NCBI RefSeq assembly: GCF_003725695.1
Contig: NZ_RJSE01000007.1
Span: 124,001 to 188,000, forward strand
Reading direction: 5' to 3'
Origin: Nocardioides marmoriginsengisoli
GTDB lineage: Bacteria; Actinomycetota; Actinomycetes; Propionibacteriales; Nocardioidaceae
DNA length: 64,000 bases
Shown here: piece after piece, positions 9,001 through 16,227 of the stretch
Numbering within the stretch: position 1 is the first letter of the stretch
Layout: each line of letters opens with the position of its first letter
The notes under the pieces: model-generated
Databases searched by the model: none
What the model was told of the DNA's origin: nothing
What the model saw: the letters and a program-made list of their open reading frames with translations, nothing else
Position numbers and translations under genes: made by a program

Positions 9001-10106
9001 CGCTGCCCGCCGAGCCGGCTTCGACCTGCGTCACGCTCGACGCGCCGCTCAACGCCCCGCCGACGGTGACGATCGACAGCCCGGTCGATGGCGCCGAGCT
9101 GGAGTACGGCTCGAGCGTCAACGCCACCTTCACCTGCGCCGACCCCGACGGGAACCTCGCCTCGTGCGTCGGCACCGACGAGAACGGTGCGGCGGTCGCT
9201 AACGGCAGCGCGCTGCCGACCACGACGCCGGGCACGCACACCCTCACGGTGAAGGCGACCGACGAGTTCGGTGAGACCGCCACCAAGACGGTGACGTACA
9301 CGGTGAAGCGGAAGCCGAACGTGCCGCCGACGGTGGACGTGGTCAAGCCGGGTGAGGGTGCGACGTACTTCGTCGGGCAGAACGTGCCCGCCGGGTACTC
9401 GTGCGCCGACTCCGACGGGACGGTGGTCTCCTGCCAGGGGCCGGTGGCGAACGGGTCGAACATCGATACCGCGACCCCCGGGACCAAGACCTTCCAGGTC
9501 ACGGCGACCGACAATGAGGGCGCCACTGCCTCGAAGACGGTCACCTACAAGGTGGTCGCGGTGGCCGGTGTCTGCCGGGGCACGGCGCTCTCCCTGCTCG
9601 GCATCGGCCTCGGGGTCGCCAACGGCAAGACCACGCCGTGCGCCACCGCCACCGACAAGGTGCTCAGCGCCAAGGTCGTGATCACCCCGGGCATCCCGCT
9701 GCTCGGTGTGGCGGCGAGCTCGGTGGAGACCGGCGTCCTGACGGCCGCGACCCAGTCGGGGCCGGGGTCGGCGAAGGCGCAGGCCGAGGTGGCCGGCGTC
9801 AAGATCGTGATCCTCGGCCAGACCATCGAGGCCACCGGGCTCAGCAGCTCGGCGTCGTCGGTGCTCAGCAGCTGCGGGACGCCGGCCGCGCTGGCCGGTG
9901 CCTCGACGATCGCATCGCTGAAGGTGAACAACAAGCCGATCGCCAACGTCAACCAGCCGATCTCGGTGCCCCTCATCGTGGGGTCGCTCGGGCTGAACGA
10001 GCGTGGCGTCGTCGGCAGCACGATCACCCAGTCCGCCCTGCACCTGAACGTGCTGGGCCTGGTGGATCTGGCCCTCGGCCAGTCGGTGGCGGGAGCCACC
10101 TGCTGA
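6021..10106 (+). CDS. Very large secreted surface protein with two Ig-like repeats
   Basis: A 1361-aa exported protein. It has a twin-basic N-terminus (RRAPSRRRRG), a hydrophobic stretch and a likely signal cleavage after SPAQA near residue 40. The long middle is Thr/Ser/Gly/Asp-rich beta-sandwich-like sequence with DUF11-like features (KYRIQVSNAGNTALHGVVAYD near residue 870, in two parts). Two tandem Ig-like or cadherin-like modules follow at about residues 1011-1095 and 1098-1180, each with PPTV, a Cys pair and TVTYTV/KVV endings. The last 175 residues (CRGTALSLLGIGLGVANG onward) resemble the choice-of-anchor-P type C-terminal domain; that assignment is from memory. No LPXTG motif or C-terminal membrane anchor is visible. 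A strong hairpin terminator follows. The role is probably adhesion or cell-surface decoration. Confidence 0.8.
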   Translation: MNLSRQLVRRAPSRRRRGLVVALVSALTASLALVASPAQAAGNGVLDLVISPVNQGDGTPITELSAQISAGNSPVSTPVTYKVQYSCATDVCDGTKVHFTPPPSDPWGLSPAGRSVLRYASWVAPAGGGTITGDDLTGKVVDLGNLAAGTSGTFSVTYNSPGIAGNDSAGGQFFPDGSDIPMSATATSDSASSKTSDTHLTWRIGTPTGPNAATTANQTIRPNATQVALISMSTGSERIFSGASIAGDGTVVATGDYKVVYHAPAQAVIGDVKNTATGAADPDAVVDHVNNTITWTKGSLNNPSYGARGGWGGPGLAAYNSGGAGSNNSLVPDADKAFWAKRSVELTYPVANFPEADGSGCNFRTAVTSSLDVSVHYLDSARTAGSKSVNATNYVACGAPFGGLNTAKDIVGGQTSSFGDGALPGGVYALNVPPTGTTDSTNRMWRVNAQNVGNVDGTVVIDEPNLDQDHIKVNRITATSLSSSLANWSAPDDFTATVEWTDNVGDTGTAELAIGEFVDAAAGRWFTSATTTALVPAGRILRADATATSFIMGYRFKVDDGAVPLIGEQRTNTADVSISYPADADGDGVDDDYVTTANGAPLPSRAVDASAARTVQYTQGLTVVNALFAAAPVVQGGGSVLPGTNVTFGVRGQVGSAWPGTSITPQTVFIAPKGWKIVPGSASFTAAGTGVFNSIPAGVAYRYGTGVFGTDTRDYVVATYPSPVALPTSGSAMNWPVLSATAYPTNAAVPGAAPVANVWAGEDSGTWYELTANAYATGPGQYRYASGNASADSPDVDADGNTTEEFVNASTSYPGLAVGASDGLSVVKQLCVPLDGAPDGCSWVSGPVTSGILAGSGVVKYRIQVSNAGNTALHGVVAYDVLPYVGDTGLLAGAPARGSQFALPLASVDSTSSGLTVTASGSTNPARPEVNPGASGTTNDWGAVVAGKKALRIAVDGELEVGAVKDVVFSTTLANSARQGEKACNSVAVDSNETLPAEPASTCVTLDAPLNAPPTVTIDSPVDGAELEYGSSVNATFTCADPDGNLASCVGTDENGAAVANGSALPTTTPGTHTLTVKATDEFGETATKTVTYTVKRKPNVPPTVDVVKPGEGATYFVGQNVPAGYSCADSDGTVVSCQGPVANGSNIDTATPGTKTFQVTATDNEGATASKTVTYKVVAVAGVCRGTALSLLGIGLGVANGKTTPCATATDKVLSAKVVITPGIPLLGVAASSVETGVLTAATQSGPGSAKAQAEVAGVKIVILGQTIEATGLSSSASSVLSSCGTPAALAGASTIASLKVNNKPIANVNQPISVPLIVGSLGLNERGVVGSTITQSALHLNVLGLVDLALGQSVAGATC

Positions 10107-10125
10107 GCTGACGATCGACCGCCGG

Positions 10126-10156
10126 CCCGGGTCACCTTGCGCAAAGGTGACCCGGG
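10126..10156 (+). terminator. Intrinsic-type hairpin after the large surface-protein gene
   Basis: Perfect 13-bp inverted repeat (cccgggtcacctt / aaggtgacccggg) with a five-base loop GCGCA, 19 bp after the surface-protein stop codon and before the MFS gene start. There is no long T-run, as is usual for actinobacterial terminators. Confidence 0.75.
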
Positions 10157-10210
10157 TCGGCGTCCTTGTCGCTAGCCTTCGGATCGAACCGACGGATCAC
10201 TAGGGGATAC

Positions 10211-11524
10211 ATGAGCGACCACCGGGTCAGACCGGCCACGATCGCTGCACTGTGCATCACCGAGTTCGCCGCACTCGGCGCCCTCGTGGTTCCGGCGATC
10301 ATCGCGCTCCAACTCCGGGTGCGGGAGCTGGAATCCACGCTCACCCCGGAGTCCCGGCTCAGCTGGGTGACGACCTGCGGTGCGGTCTCGGCGATGCTCG
10401 CCGGACCGATCTTCGGGTGGCTGAGCGACGCGTCGGCGCGACGGCACGGTCATCGCGCTACCTGGATCATCGGCGGTGCGGTAGCGGGTCTCGGCTGTGC
10501 CGTGGTCGCGGCGAACGTGACCACCCTGCCCGCGCTGGTGCTCGCCTGGATCGGCGTCCAGGTCTCCTACAGCGCCACCTTCGCCGCCCTGTTCGGCAGT
10601 CTCTCCGACTTCGTCCCGGCGCGGGATCGGGCCCGCGTCTCCGGACTCTTCGCCGCGTCCGGGATCGCCTCGGTTGCCTTCGGGGGCGCCCTGGTCGCGA
10701 TGCTGCTCAGCGGCCACCTGGGTGCCGCGCTGGAGAACCCGAAGTCGGTGTTCCTGGCGATGGCGGTGCTCGCGGTGCCGACCTCGGCGTTCACGAGCTG
10801 GCACCTCCGCTCGCTCGGTCGCGCCGCTGGACCGATCGTCGTGGAACCGCCTGCCGAGAAGCCGGGCGTCGTGAAGACGCTGATCGGTGCCGGCGGATGG
10901 TTCTGGTGGCTGCTCGCCCAGCGGGTGCTGGTCCAGGCGGCGTACACCTGCATGACCGTGTACGCCGTGCTGTACCTGGTCCGTCGTACCGGCGAGGAGG
11001 CGCACGACGCGGCCGTGCTCGTCGCGATCGCCACCGCCATCGGCGGCACCATGGGGGTGCTGGTCGCGGCCGGCGGTGCCCGCTCGCTGGCGCGCCGGAT
11101 CGGCTACAAGGCAGCGCTGGGCGTCGGGATCCTGTGCCTGGTCACGGCCACCGCCTTGATGAGCCTGTCGACGTCGCAGTCGGCGTTCGTGGTCGCCCAC
11201 GTCCTCGCCGGCAGCGGGCTGGGCACCTACCTCGCGCTCGACCTCGTGGTCGCGCTGACGCTGCTGCCGACCGCGTCCGCGGGCCGGCTGCTCGGGTACT
11301 TCACCACCGCGCGGAAGATCCCGCAGTCCGTCGTACCGGCGATCGCGCCGGCCCTGCTGGCCATCGGGTCCGGCGATCTGCTCGGGGTCGACCGCTCGCA
11401 GAACTACTTCGCGCTGCTGATCTTCGGCAGCGCCCTGGGCGTGGTCGCGCTCGGGCTGCTCGGCCGCCTCACGGTGCCCGACAAGAACGAGCACGCACCT
11501 GCTCTGACGGCCGAGAGTCGTTAG
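10211..11524 (+). CDS. Major facilitator superfamily transporter
   Basis: A 437-aa inner-membrane transporter with about twelve hydrophobic segments. The loop GPIFGWLSDASARRHGHR between helices 2 and 3 matches the MFS signature (G-x3-D-R/K-x-G-R/K-R/K), and a related copy, GGARSLARRIGYK, occurs in the second half. I chose the ATG at 10211 (MSDHRVRPATIAAL) because AGGGGATA lies just upstream; an earlier start at 10166 would sit inside the probable promoter. The substrate is unknown. Its stop codon overlaps that of the convergent secreted-protein gene (shared bases 11521-11524). It is flanked by exported-protein genes, but nothing shows a functional link. Confidence 0.88.
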   Translation: MSDHRVRPATIAALCITEFAALGALVVPAIIALQLRVRELESTLTPESRLSWVTTCGAVSAMLAGPIFGWLSDASARRHGHRATWIIGGAVAGLGCAVVAANVTTLPALVLAWIGVQVSYSATFAALFGSLSDFVPARDRARVSGLFAASGIASVAFGGALVAMLLSGHLGAALENPKSVFLAMAVLAVPTSAFTSWHLRSLGRAAGPIVVEPPAEKPGVVKTLIGAGGWFWWLLAQRVLVQAAYTCMTVYAVLYLVRRTGEEAHDAAVLVAIATAIGGTMGVLVAAGGARSLARRIGYKAALGVGILCLVTATALMSLSTSQSAFVVAHVLAGSGLGTYLALDLVVALTLLPTASAGRLLGYFTTARKIPQSVVPAIAPALLAIGSGDLLGVDRSQNYFALLIFGSALGVVALGLLGRLTVPDKNEHAPALTAESR

Positions 11525-13065
11525 CGCACCCGGACGCGCACGGTCCGGCTGTAGCCGTTCACGTGGTGGGCATCCCCGGGCTTGACCACCCGGTATGCCT
11601 GCAGGCCGCGCTTGTGCTCCCGGTAGGGAACTGCCAGCCGCTTGCCACCGGTACCCAGCTTCTTCGTCGCCACCGTGCGCCAGGTGCGACCGTCGTAGCG
11701 CTGCAGGCGGATGAACCCGCGCGAGCCCGCGCGAGCGCGCGAGGTCGTGAAGCGGATGACCGAGCCGCGTCGTACCGAGGACCGTGCGTTCTGCTCCGCC
11801 GCGCTTGCTCGTAGGTCGGCGTGCGGGGAGACGTTGGCGTTGATGACGCGGGACGAGTTGCCGAGCATGGTGGGGGTCGGCGGCACCGCGATGTCGTAGC
11901 GGCTGTTCTTCAGCGGGCGGGCGGACAGGGTGAAGCGTCCGTCAGCATCTGTGGTGGTGCGATCGACCGGCACGCACGCGCGCTGAGCGTCCTCGAGCAC
12001 CGACTGGCGGCACAGGACGACGGTGCGCCCGGCGAGCGGTGGACCCTTCATGACGTCGGCGACGCGAACGTAGTCCCACGCCTCCGTGAGGCGTCCGCTG
12101 AACGTCGCCTCGTCACCGATGGTGATCCGCTGCTTGGGCTCCGGGATGGACAGCCGGGTGCCCAGTACCGTCAGCAGGGTCATCGGCCCCAGGCGTCCGG
12201 TGGCTCCGCGGGCGAGAGCCCGGTAGGTCCGGGTGTCCATGAAGTCGATCTTGCCCTCGACGTAGCGACCTGCTCGGCCTCGGTACTGCAGGGTGTCGAA
12301 GGCGTTGATGACCGGGTGCAGCTTCGCGTGATTGGAGGACTGGATCCGCTCGAGATTGACGTCGAATCCTGCGGGGCCGTTCCACGTCAGCGTCGTGGTG
12401 TTGTAGCCCCAGCTGAACGGGTCCTCGTTGACAGCCTTGAGTCCGGTCACAGGTCCCGGGGTCGGGGGCGCGGGGGGCACCGGCGCCAGCGACCCGTTCA
12501 CGGCGACGCTTCCTTCGTAGCCCGGAGGCCCTGCGACGTACTGGCAGTTCACCTCGTACGTCGCGGCGAACCGGATCGCATTGCCGTAGGCGCCGTACTC
12601 GATCTCGCTGACGCGGAACCAGCCGGTCGCCGGGACCGGAGCCTCGTACTCGGCACCCAGCTTCTCCAGCTGCTCCCTCGTCTTGCCGCAGATCGTGCCG
12701 TCGCGCCAGACCTCGATTCGGCCGCGGGTGGTCGTGGCATCGTTCAGCGCCACATCGGCGGGATAGGTCTTCCCGGCTTGCAGGGTCTGCCCGAGAGGAG
12801 GCACGAAGTAGGCGCTGAGCGCGGGTCCCTCTGACGTCGGGGTGCTGCCCACACTGATCTGGTTGATGGTGGGCGTGTAGAGCCCTACCTCGGCGTCTGG
12901 ACCGGAGGAGTACGTCGTTGCCGCTGCGGGAGCCTGGGCATCCTCGCGGTGGATCCATCCGCCGGACACGTCCGCGGGCTCCGCCTGCGCCGGAAGGGCG
13001 ACGAGGCTGCCTGTCAGAACGACTGCGGCAGCCAGCGCACCCCGTGCGATCCCAGATGTACCCAT
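11521..13065 (-). CDS. Secreted protein of unknown function
   Basis: A 514-aa exported protein. The ATG at 13065 has AGGGGA six bases upstream and yields a good signal peptide (MGTSGIARGALAAAVVLTGS) with probable cleavage at ALPAQA-EP. I see beta-rich segments: a region with paired cysteines (GTICGKTREQLEKLG, ATYEVNCQYVAG), a carboxypeptidase-regulatory-like strand pattern around TTTDADGRFTLSARP, and a basic C-terminus (FIRLQRYDGRTWRTVATKKL) of the kind seen at the end of many actinobacterial wall-associated proteins. There is no catalytic motif I recognise. It lies downstream of, and in the same direction as, another secreted protein (13186-14154). Confidence 0.72.
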   Translation of the reverse strand: MGTSGIARGALAAAVVLTGSLVALPAQAEPADVSGGWIHREDAQAPAAATTYSSGPDAEVGLYTPTINQISVGSTPTSEGPALSAYFVPPLGQTLQAGKTYPADVALNDATTTRGRIEVWRDGTICGKTREQLEKLGAEYEAPVPATGWFRVSEIEYGAYGNAIRFAATYEVNCQYVAGPPGYEGSVAVNGSLAPVPPAPPTPGPVTGLKAVNEDPFSWGYNTTTLTWNGPAGFDVNLERIQSSNHAKLHPVINAFDTLQYRGRAGRYVEGKIDFMDTRTYRALARGATGRLGPMTLLTVLGTRLSIPEPKQRITIGDEATFSGRLTEAWDYVRVADVMKGPPLAGRTVVLCRQSVLEDAQRACVPVDRTTTDADGRFTLSARPLKNSRYDIAVPPTPTMLGNSSRVINANVSPHADLRASAAEQNARSSVRRGSVIRFTTSRARAGSRGFIRLQRYDGRTWRTVATKKLGTGGKRLAVPYREHKRGLQAYRVVKPGDAHHVNGYSRTVRVRVR

Positions 13066-13185
13066 GCTGTCCCCTGCTCTCGGCGACCGATTCGGTCCGG
13101 GCGCGAACCGCAACTCTAAGGGTCGGAACGCCGAGCGGCGGGCGAACTGTCCGCGCAGACGGTCTCGAGGTGGCCGTCGGCTGTC

Positions 13186-14154
13186 CTAGACAGCCGGAGC
13201 GACCCCGAGGTACACCCGCGTGGCGGTGGTCTGCACGAAGAACTTCGGTGTCTGACCGCAGGACCCGCCGTCGTTCACGCGCTTGATCGTGAACGTGTAG
13301 TCCTTGGTCTGGTTCTTCGCCAGGGTCGGCGACTCGAAGGAGTGGTTCTTCCAGGCGGCGGTGACGTCGGTGGTCCCCGCCTTGACCTTCACGGTGAAGC
13401 CGTCGTCGCAGCCGGCTTCGTTGCCCGTGAATGCCCAGATCCTGGTCGGTGCCGGGCCGTTGTTCCGGAGCCGGACCGTGAAGGTGGTGGAGGCGCCGAC
13501 CTTCAGCGGGGCGGCACCGGCGGTCTGGCCGTCGACCGAGCCGCCGACGTAGGAGAGCCCTCCGTTCCGGGCGAAGATCTCGGTCGGGTTGGTGCCCGCC
13601 GCCGGTGCACGGACCTCGGTCACCAGGGTGATGACATCCATCGCGTAGGTCGGGTGAGTCGGGCTCAGATCTCGTGGGAACAGGTGGATCCCCGTGTTGT
13701 ACGTGGCCTGGGGCGAGTTCTTCGCCAGCTGGACCTTGACCGAGTAGGTGAGCGACGCGCCCGGGTTGATCAGCGGTGTCAGGTACCGGTCGTCGTACGG
13801 GCCGATCTTGACGACCTTGCCGACGGCCGAACCGAAGCGCACAGTCGCGGTCGTGCCGCCGGTCATGAGTAGGCCGTACTGAGATGCCGTGGTGCCCTTG
13901 TTGAACACCTTGAACGAGTACGTCGCGGAACCCCCGGCCGGTACGGCGATCGCTGCCGAGGAACCGGCGCTGGAGGACCCGCTGGTCGCGGGGTAGCCCA
14001 TCGTGTAGGTCGATCCGGTACCGCGCACCAGCAGGTGCCCGTTCTGGTTGTACGCCGCCGCGGTCGCCGTGGCGGAGAGCAGGAGTGGCGCGATCAGTGC
14101 GACCGCGACCACGGCGATCGAACGGATCCGAGACGCGCGAGAGATCTTGTACAT
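13186..14154 (-). CDS. Secreted protein with two beta-sandwich-like domains, function unknown
   Basis: A 322-aa exported protein with a signal peptide (basic MYKISRASRIRS, a hydrophobic core, cleavage near SATATAAA). The mature protein contains two similar repeats typical of cell-surface beta-sandwich modules: AVPAGGSATYSFKVFNKGTT near residue 52 and LKVGASTTFTVRLRNNGPAP near residue 215, each followed by a conserved G-x-T/V core. No enzymatic signature is visible. The stop codon sits in the loop of an 8-bp hairpin (13178-13196), which may end transcription before the next secreted-protein gene 120 bp downstream. Confidence 0.72.
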   Translation of the reverse strand: MYKISRASRIRSIAVVAVALIAPLLLSATATAAAYNQNGHLLVRGTGSTYTMGYPATSGSSSAGSSAAIAVPAGGSATYSFKVFNKGTTASQYGLLMTGGTTATVRFGSAVGKVVKIGPYDDRYLTPLINPGASLTYSVKVQLAKNSPQATYNTGIHLFPRDLSPTHPTYAMDVITLVTEVRAPAAGTNPTEIFARNGGLSYVGGSVDGQTAGAAPLKVGASTTFTVRLRNNGPAPTRIWAFTGNEAGCDDGFTVKVKAGTTDVTAAWKNHSFESPTLAKNQTKDYTFTIKRVNDGGSCGQTPKFFVQTTATRVYLGVAPAV

Positions 14155-14309
14155 CGGGCTACTCCGGGGTCACGGCCGCGGCTGCCCTCCCAAGCAGGTC
14201 GTCGACCTCGTTGGAGTGAACCTAGTCGAGGTGGGCTGCTCCGCGCAGACGTTCCCCGCGTCGGGGACCGTCCGCTACGCCCCGGGCGCTCGGGTCTGAT
14301 CAACGAAAG

Positions 14310-14344
14310 CACGATGGCCGGCGGGAGTCCCGCCGGCCATCGTG
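14310..14344 (-). terminator. 16-bp perfect hairpin after the glucanase gene
   Basis: Inverted repeat cacgatggccggcggg / cccgccggccatcgtg with loop AGT, 16 bp beyond the stop of the GH16 gene on the minus strand. On that strand it is followed by CTTTCGTTG, a modest T-rich tail. It could also block read-through toward the secreted-protein gene beyond. Confidence 0.8.
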
Positions 14345-14360
14345 TTCCTCTCTCTCCTGA

Positions 14361-15683
14361 CTACTGCCAGACCCGCACGTAGTCGATCTCGGTGGTGCCG
14401 ACGTTGGCGTTCGAGTACGGCGCCGCCGGCAGGGCGTAGTCGTTCGCGGTGGCTGCGACGCCGTACGCCTGCATCAGGACCAGGTAGAACCCGCGGTCGA
14501 ACGGCTGACCGATGGTGACTTCCGTGCACGGTGTCGGGTTGTTGTTGACCCAGGTGGTCAGCGTGGTCGGCGTCCAGAGGAACTTGTAGGTGTTGAACCC
14601 TCCGGGGTTGCCGCCGTACGAGCTGGTGATGTTGCAGGCCTCGTGACCCCAGCCGCCGATGTTCGAGCCTTCGCCCGGGTAGTGGAACGCCGGCTTCGCC
14701 AGGTTGCCGGCCTTGCTGTAGAACTCCGCGAAGTCGATCTCGCCGGAGTACGGGTGGAACCCGTACCGGTCGTTCGTGGGCCACAGGTAGAACGTCTCCT
14801 GGAGGCCCGCGGTGGCATCGGTCGGCAGGTCAGCGAGGTCGGGGATGTACTTGCCCTCGATGGCGTTGCCGGGGCTGGTGCCGTGGTAGCCGGGCAGCTT
14901 GGCGCGGACCTCGTAGTAGCCGTAGACCTGTTGCAGGGTCGGCGAGGTGCCGTCCGCGATGTTGTGCCAGACGGTCGCGCCGAACTTGCGCGACGTCCTG
15001 GTCGACGGCCCCGGACAGTCGGTCGCGGCCGCCTTCACGCTGGCGGTGAGCAGCAGGTGGTCACCGTCGAGGGAGACGTTCCCGGAGCCCTGGTCGCCGT
15101 AGCAGGCAGGGTCGGCCTTCGGGTGCGGCATGTGGCCGGCGGTGGCGACGTGCCAGTACGTCGTGTCCAGCGTCATCGAGTTGAACTCGTCGTTGTACGT
15201 GCACTGCCAGCTGCCACCTCCGGGGTGCGCGACCGTCGGGGTCTGCGAGGCGCAGCTGTGGGAGCCCGGCACGGTGTACGGCGTCGCATCCTTCACGACG
15301 TCCAGGACGACGACCGACGAGGTGCCCGCCGTGTGGGTGGCGTTGCTCGCGACCTTCGCCCGGTACTGGTAGCTGGCGATGATCGACAGCTTCACCCGGA
15401 ACTGGGCCTTGTTGTCGGCGTCCAGGGGTTCGGTGTCGACCGCGGTCCAGAGCAGGCCGAGGACCTTCTGCTCGAGCGTCACGGTCTCGCCGAGCTGGCC
15501 GGGGTCGACGTTGACGGTGAAGGTGGCGTAGTCGTTCTGGCCGACAGGGTTGGGGGTCGCGATGACCTCCAACGTGGGCGCGGGCGGGGTGGCCTGCGCA
15601 ATCATGGGGGTGACCAACGATGCTGCGCCGAGAACCAAAGCAAGCGCGGACACGCTGATGAGCCTTCGGGGGTGAGTCATCAT
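14361..15683 (-). CDS. Secreted glycoside hydrolase family 16 (beta-glucanase-like)
   Basis: A 440-aa exported carbohydrate-active enzyme. It has a signal peptide at residues 1-32 (SALALVLGAASLVTPMIAQA), an Ig/beta-sandwich module at about residues 35-130, and the GH16 catalytic domain from about residue 155 to the end. The catalytic motif GEIDFAEF is intact, placing nucleophile E315, D317 and acid/base E320. The flanking YNDEF-x-TTYW and the C-terminal TEIDYVRVWQ are also characteristic of GH16. Likely substrates are beta-1,3- or beta-1,3-1,4-glucans such as laminarin, but the subfamily cannot be settled by eye. Two adjacent ATGs at 15683 and 15680 are both possible starts, and a strong hairpin follows the gene. 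Confidence 0.9.
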   Translation of the reverse strand: MMTHPRRLISVSALALVLGAASLVTPMIAQATPPAPTLEVIATPNPVGQNDYATFTVNVDPGQLGETVTLEQKVLGLLWTAVDTEPLDADNKAQFRVKLSIIASYQYRAKVASNATHTAGTSSVVVLDVVKDATPYTVPGSHSCASQTPTVAHPGGGSWQCTYNDEFNSMTLDTTYWHVATAGHMPHPKADPACYGDQGSGNVSLDGDHLLLTASVKAAATDCPGPSTRTSRKFGATVWHNIADGTSPTLQQVYGYYEVRAKLPGYHGTSPGNAIEGKYIPDLADLPTDATAGLQETFYLWPTNDRYGFHPYSGEIDFAEFYSKAGNLAKPAFHYPGEGSNIGGWGHEACNITSSYGGNPGGFNTYKFLWTPTTLTTWVNNNPTPCTEVTIGQPFDRGFYLVLMQAYGVAATANDYALPAAPYSNANVGTTEIDYVRVWQ

Positions 15684-15801
15684 CCCCCGAATCTGTACCC
15701 CTCAGTTCCGGTTGTCATGACACGTTCTCGCTATGGCTTTCGGGGTTGGAGACCTGCTAGTCGATGGGCCGGAGATGGGAGCGCGTCGAGGCCCGGATCG
15801 G

Positions 15802-16227
15802 CTAGGCGTAGACAGGTGTCGTTTGCGCGAGCGCGATCTTCCACGACGCGCCCGTCCGGACCAACACGTAGGTCAGGGCGCTCGTCGTCGGGAAGTCGTC
15901 GAGGTCGTCGCCGGCCGAACGCTCGTCGTCCGTTCGCTCGTCGTGCACGGCCTTGGTGCAGCTCACGACGGCGAGATCGGCGTGCGGGAACCGCACATCG
16001 AGAATCTCGACACTGGTCCGGACGTTCGCCAACGGCGAGGACAGCGCTTTCGTCATTGCGTGCGTGAGGGCCTCGAGTCCCAGCACTCGACGTCCGACGA
16101 TGTTGACGACCGCCGTGTCGGCGGTGTGCATCGGCAGGAGCGTTTCGGGACGGTTCTGAGCCTCGCTCGCGAGTGCGATGAAGGATCGGATGTCAGCCAC
16201 GTCGGGCGAATCTTTCGGTGTCGTCAT
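15802..16227 (-). CDS. SnoaL-like / SgcJ-EcaC-type protein
   Basis: A 141-aa protein of the SnoaL/NTF2-like fold, SgcJ/EcaC type (VADIRSFIALASEAQNRPE, ILDVRFPHADLAVVSCTKAV, ASWKIALAQTTPVY). Members are small alpha+beta proteins often called oxidoreductases, although activity is rarely proven. I chose the ATG at 16227, with GAGGA seven bases upstream, over a TTG at 16248. It begins 35 bp inside the 3' end of the MMPL transporter gene. A SoxR/MerR-type palindrome lies directly upstream, between a TTGACT box and a GAGGAT box, so it probably has its own inducible promoter, possibly responsive to redox-active compounds. Confidence 0.78.
   Translation of the reverse strand: MTTPKDSPDVADIRSFIALASEAQNRPETLLPMHTADTAVVNIVGRRVLGLEALTHAMTKALSSPLANVRTSVEILDVRFPHADLAVVSCTKAVHDERTDDERSAGDDLDDFPTTSALTYVLVRTGASWKIALAQTTPVYA

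Noticed and set aside
15713-15722. TGTCATGACA upstream of the glucanase as a regulator site
   Set aside because: It is only a short palindrome, with no clear promoter boxes around it.
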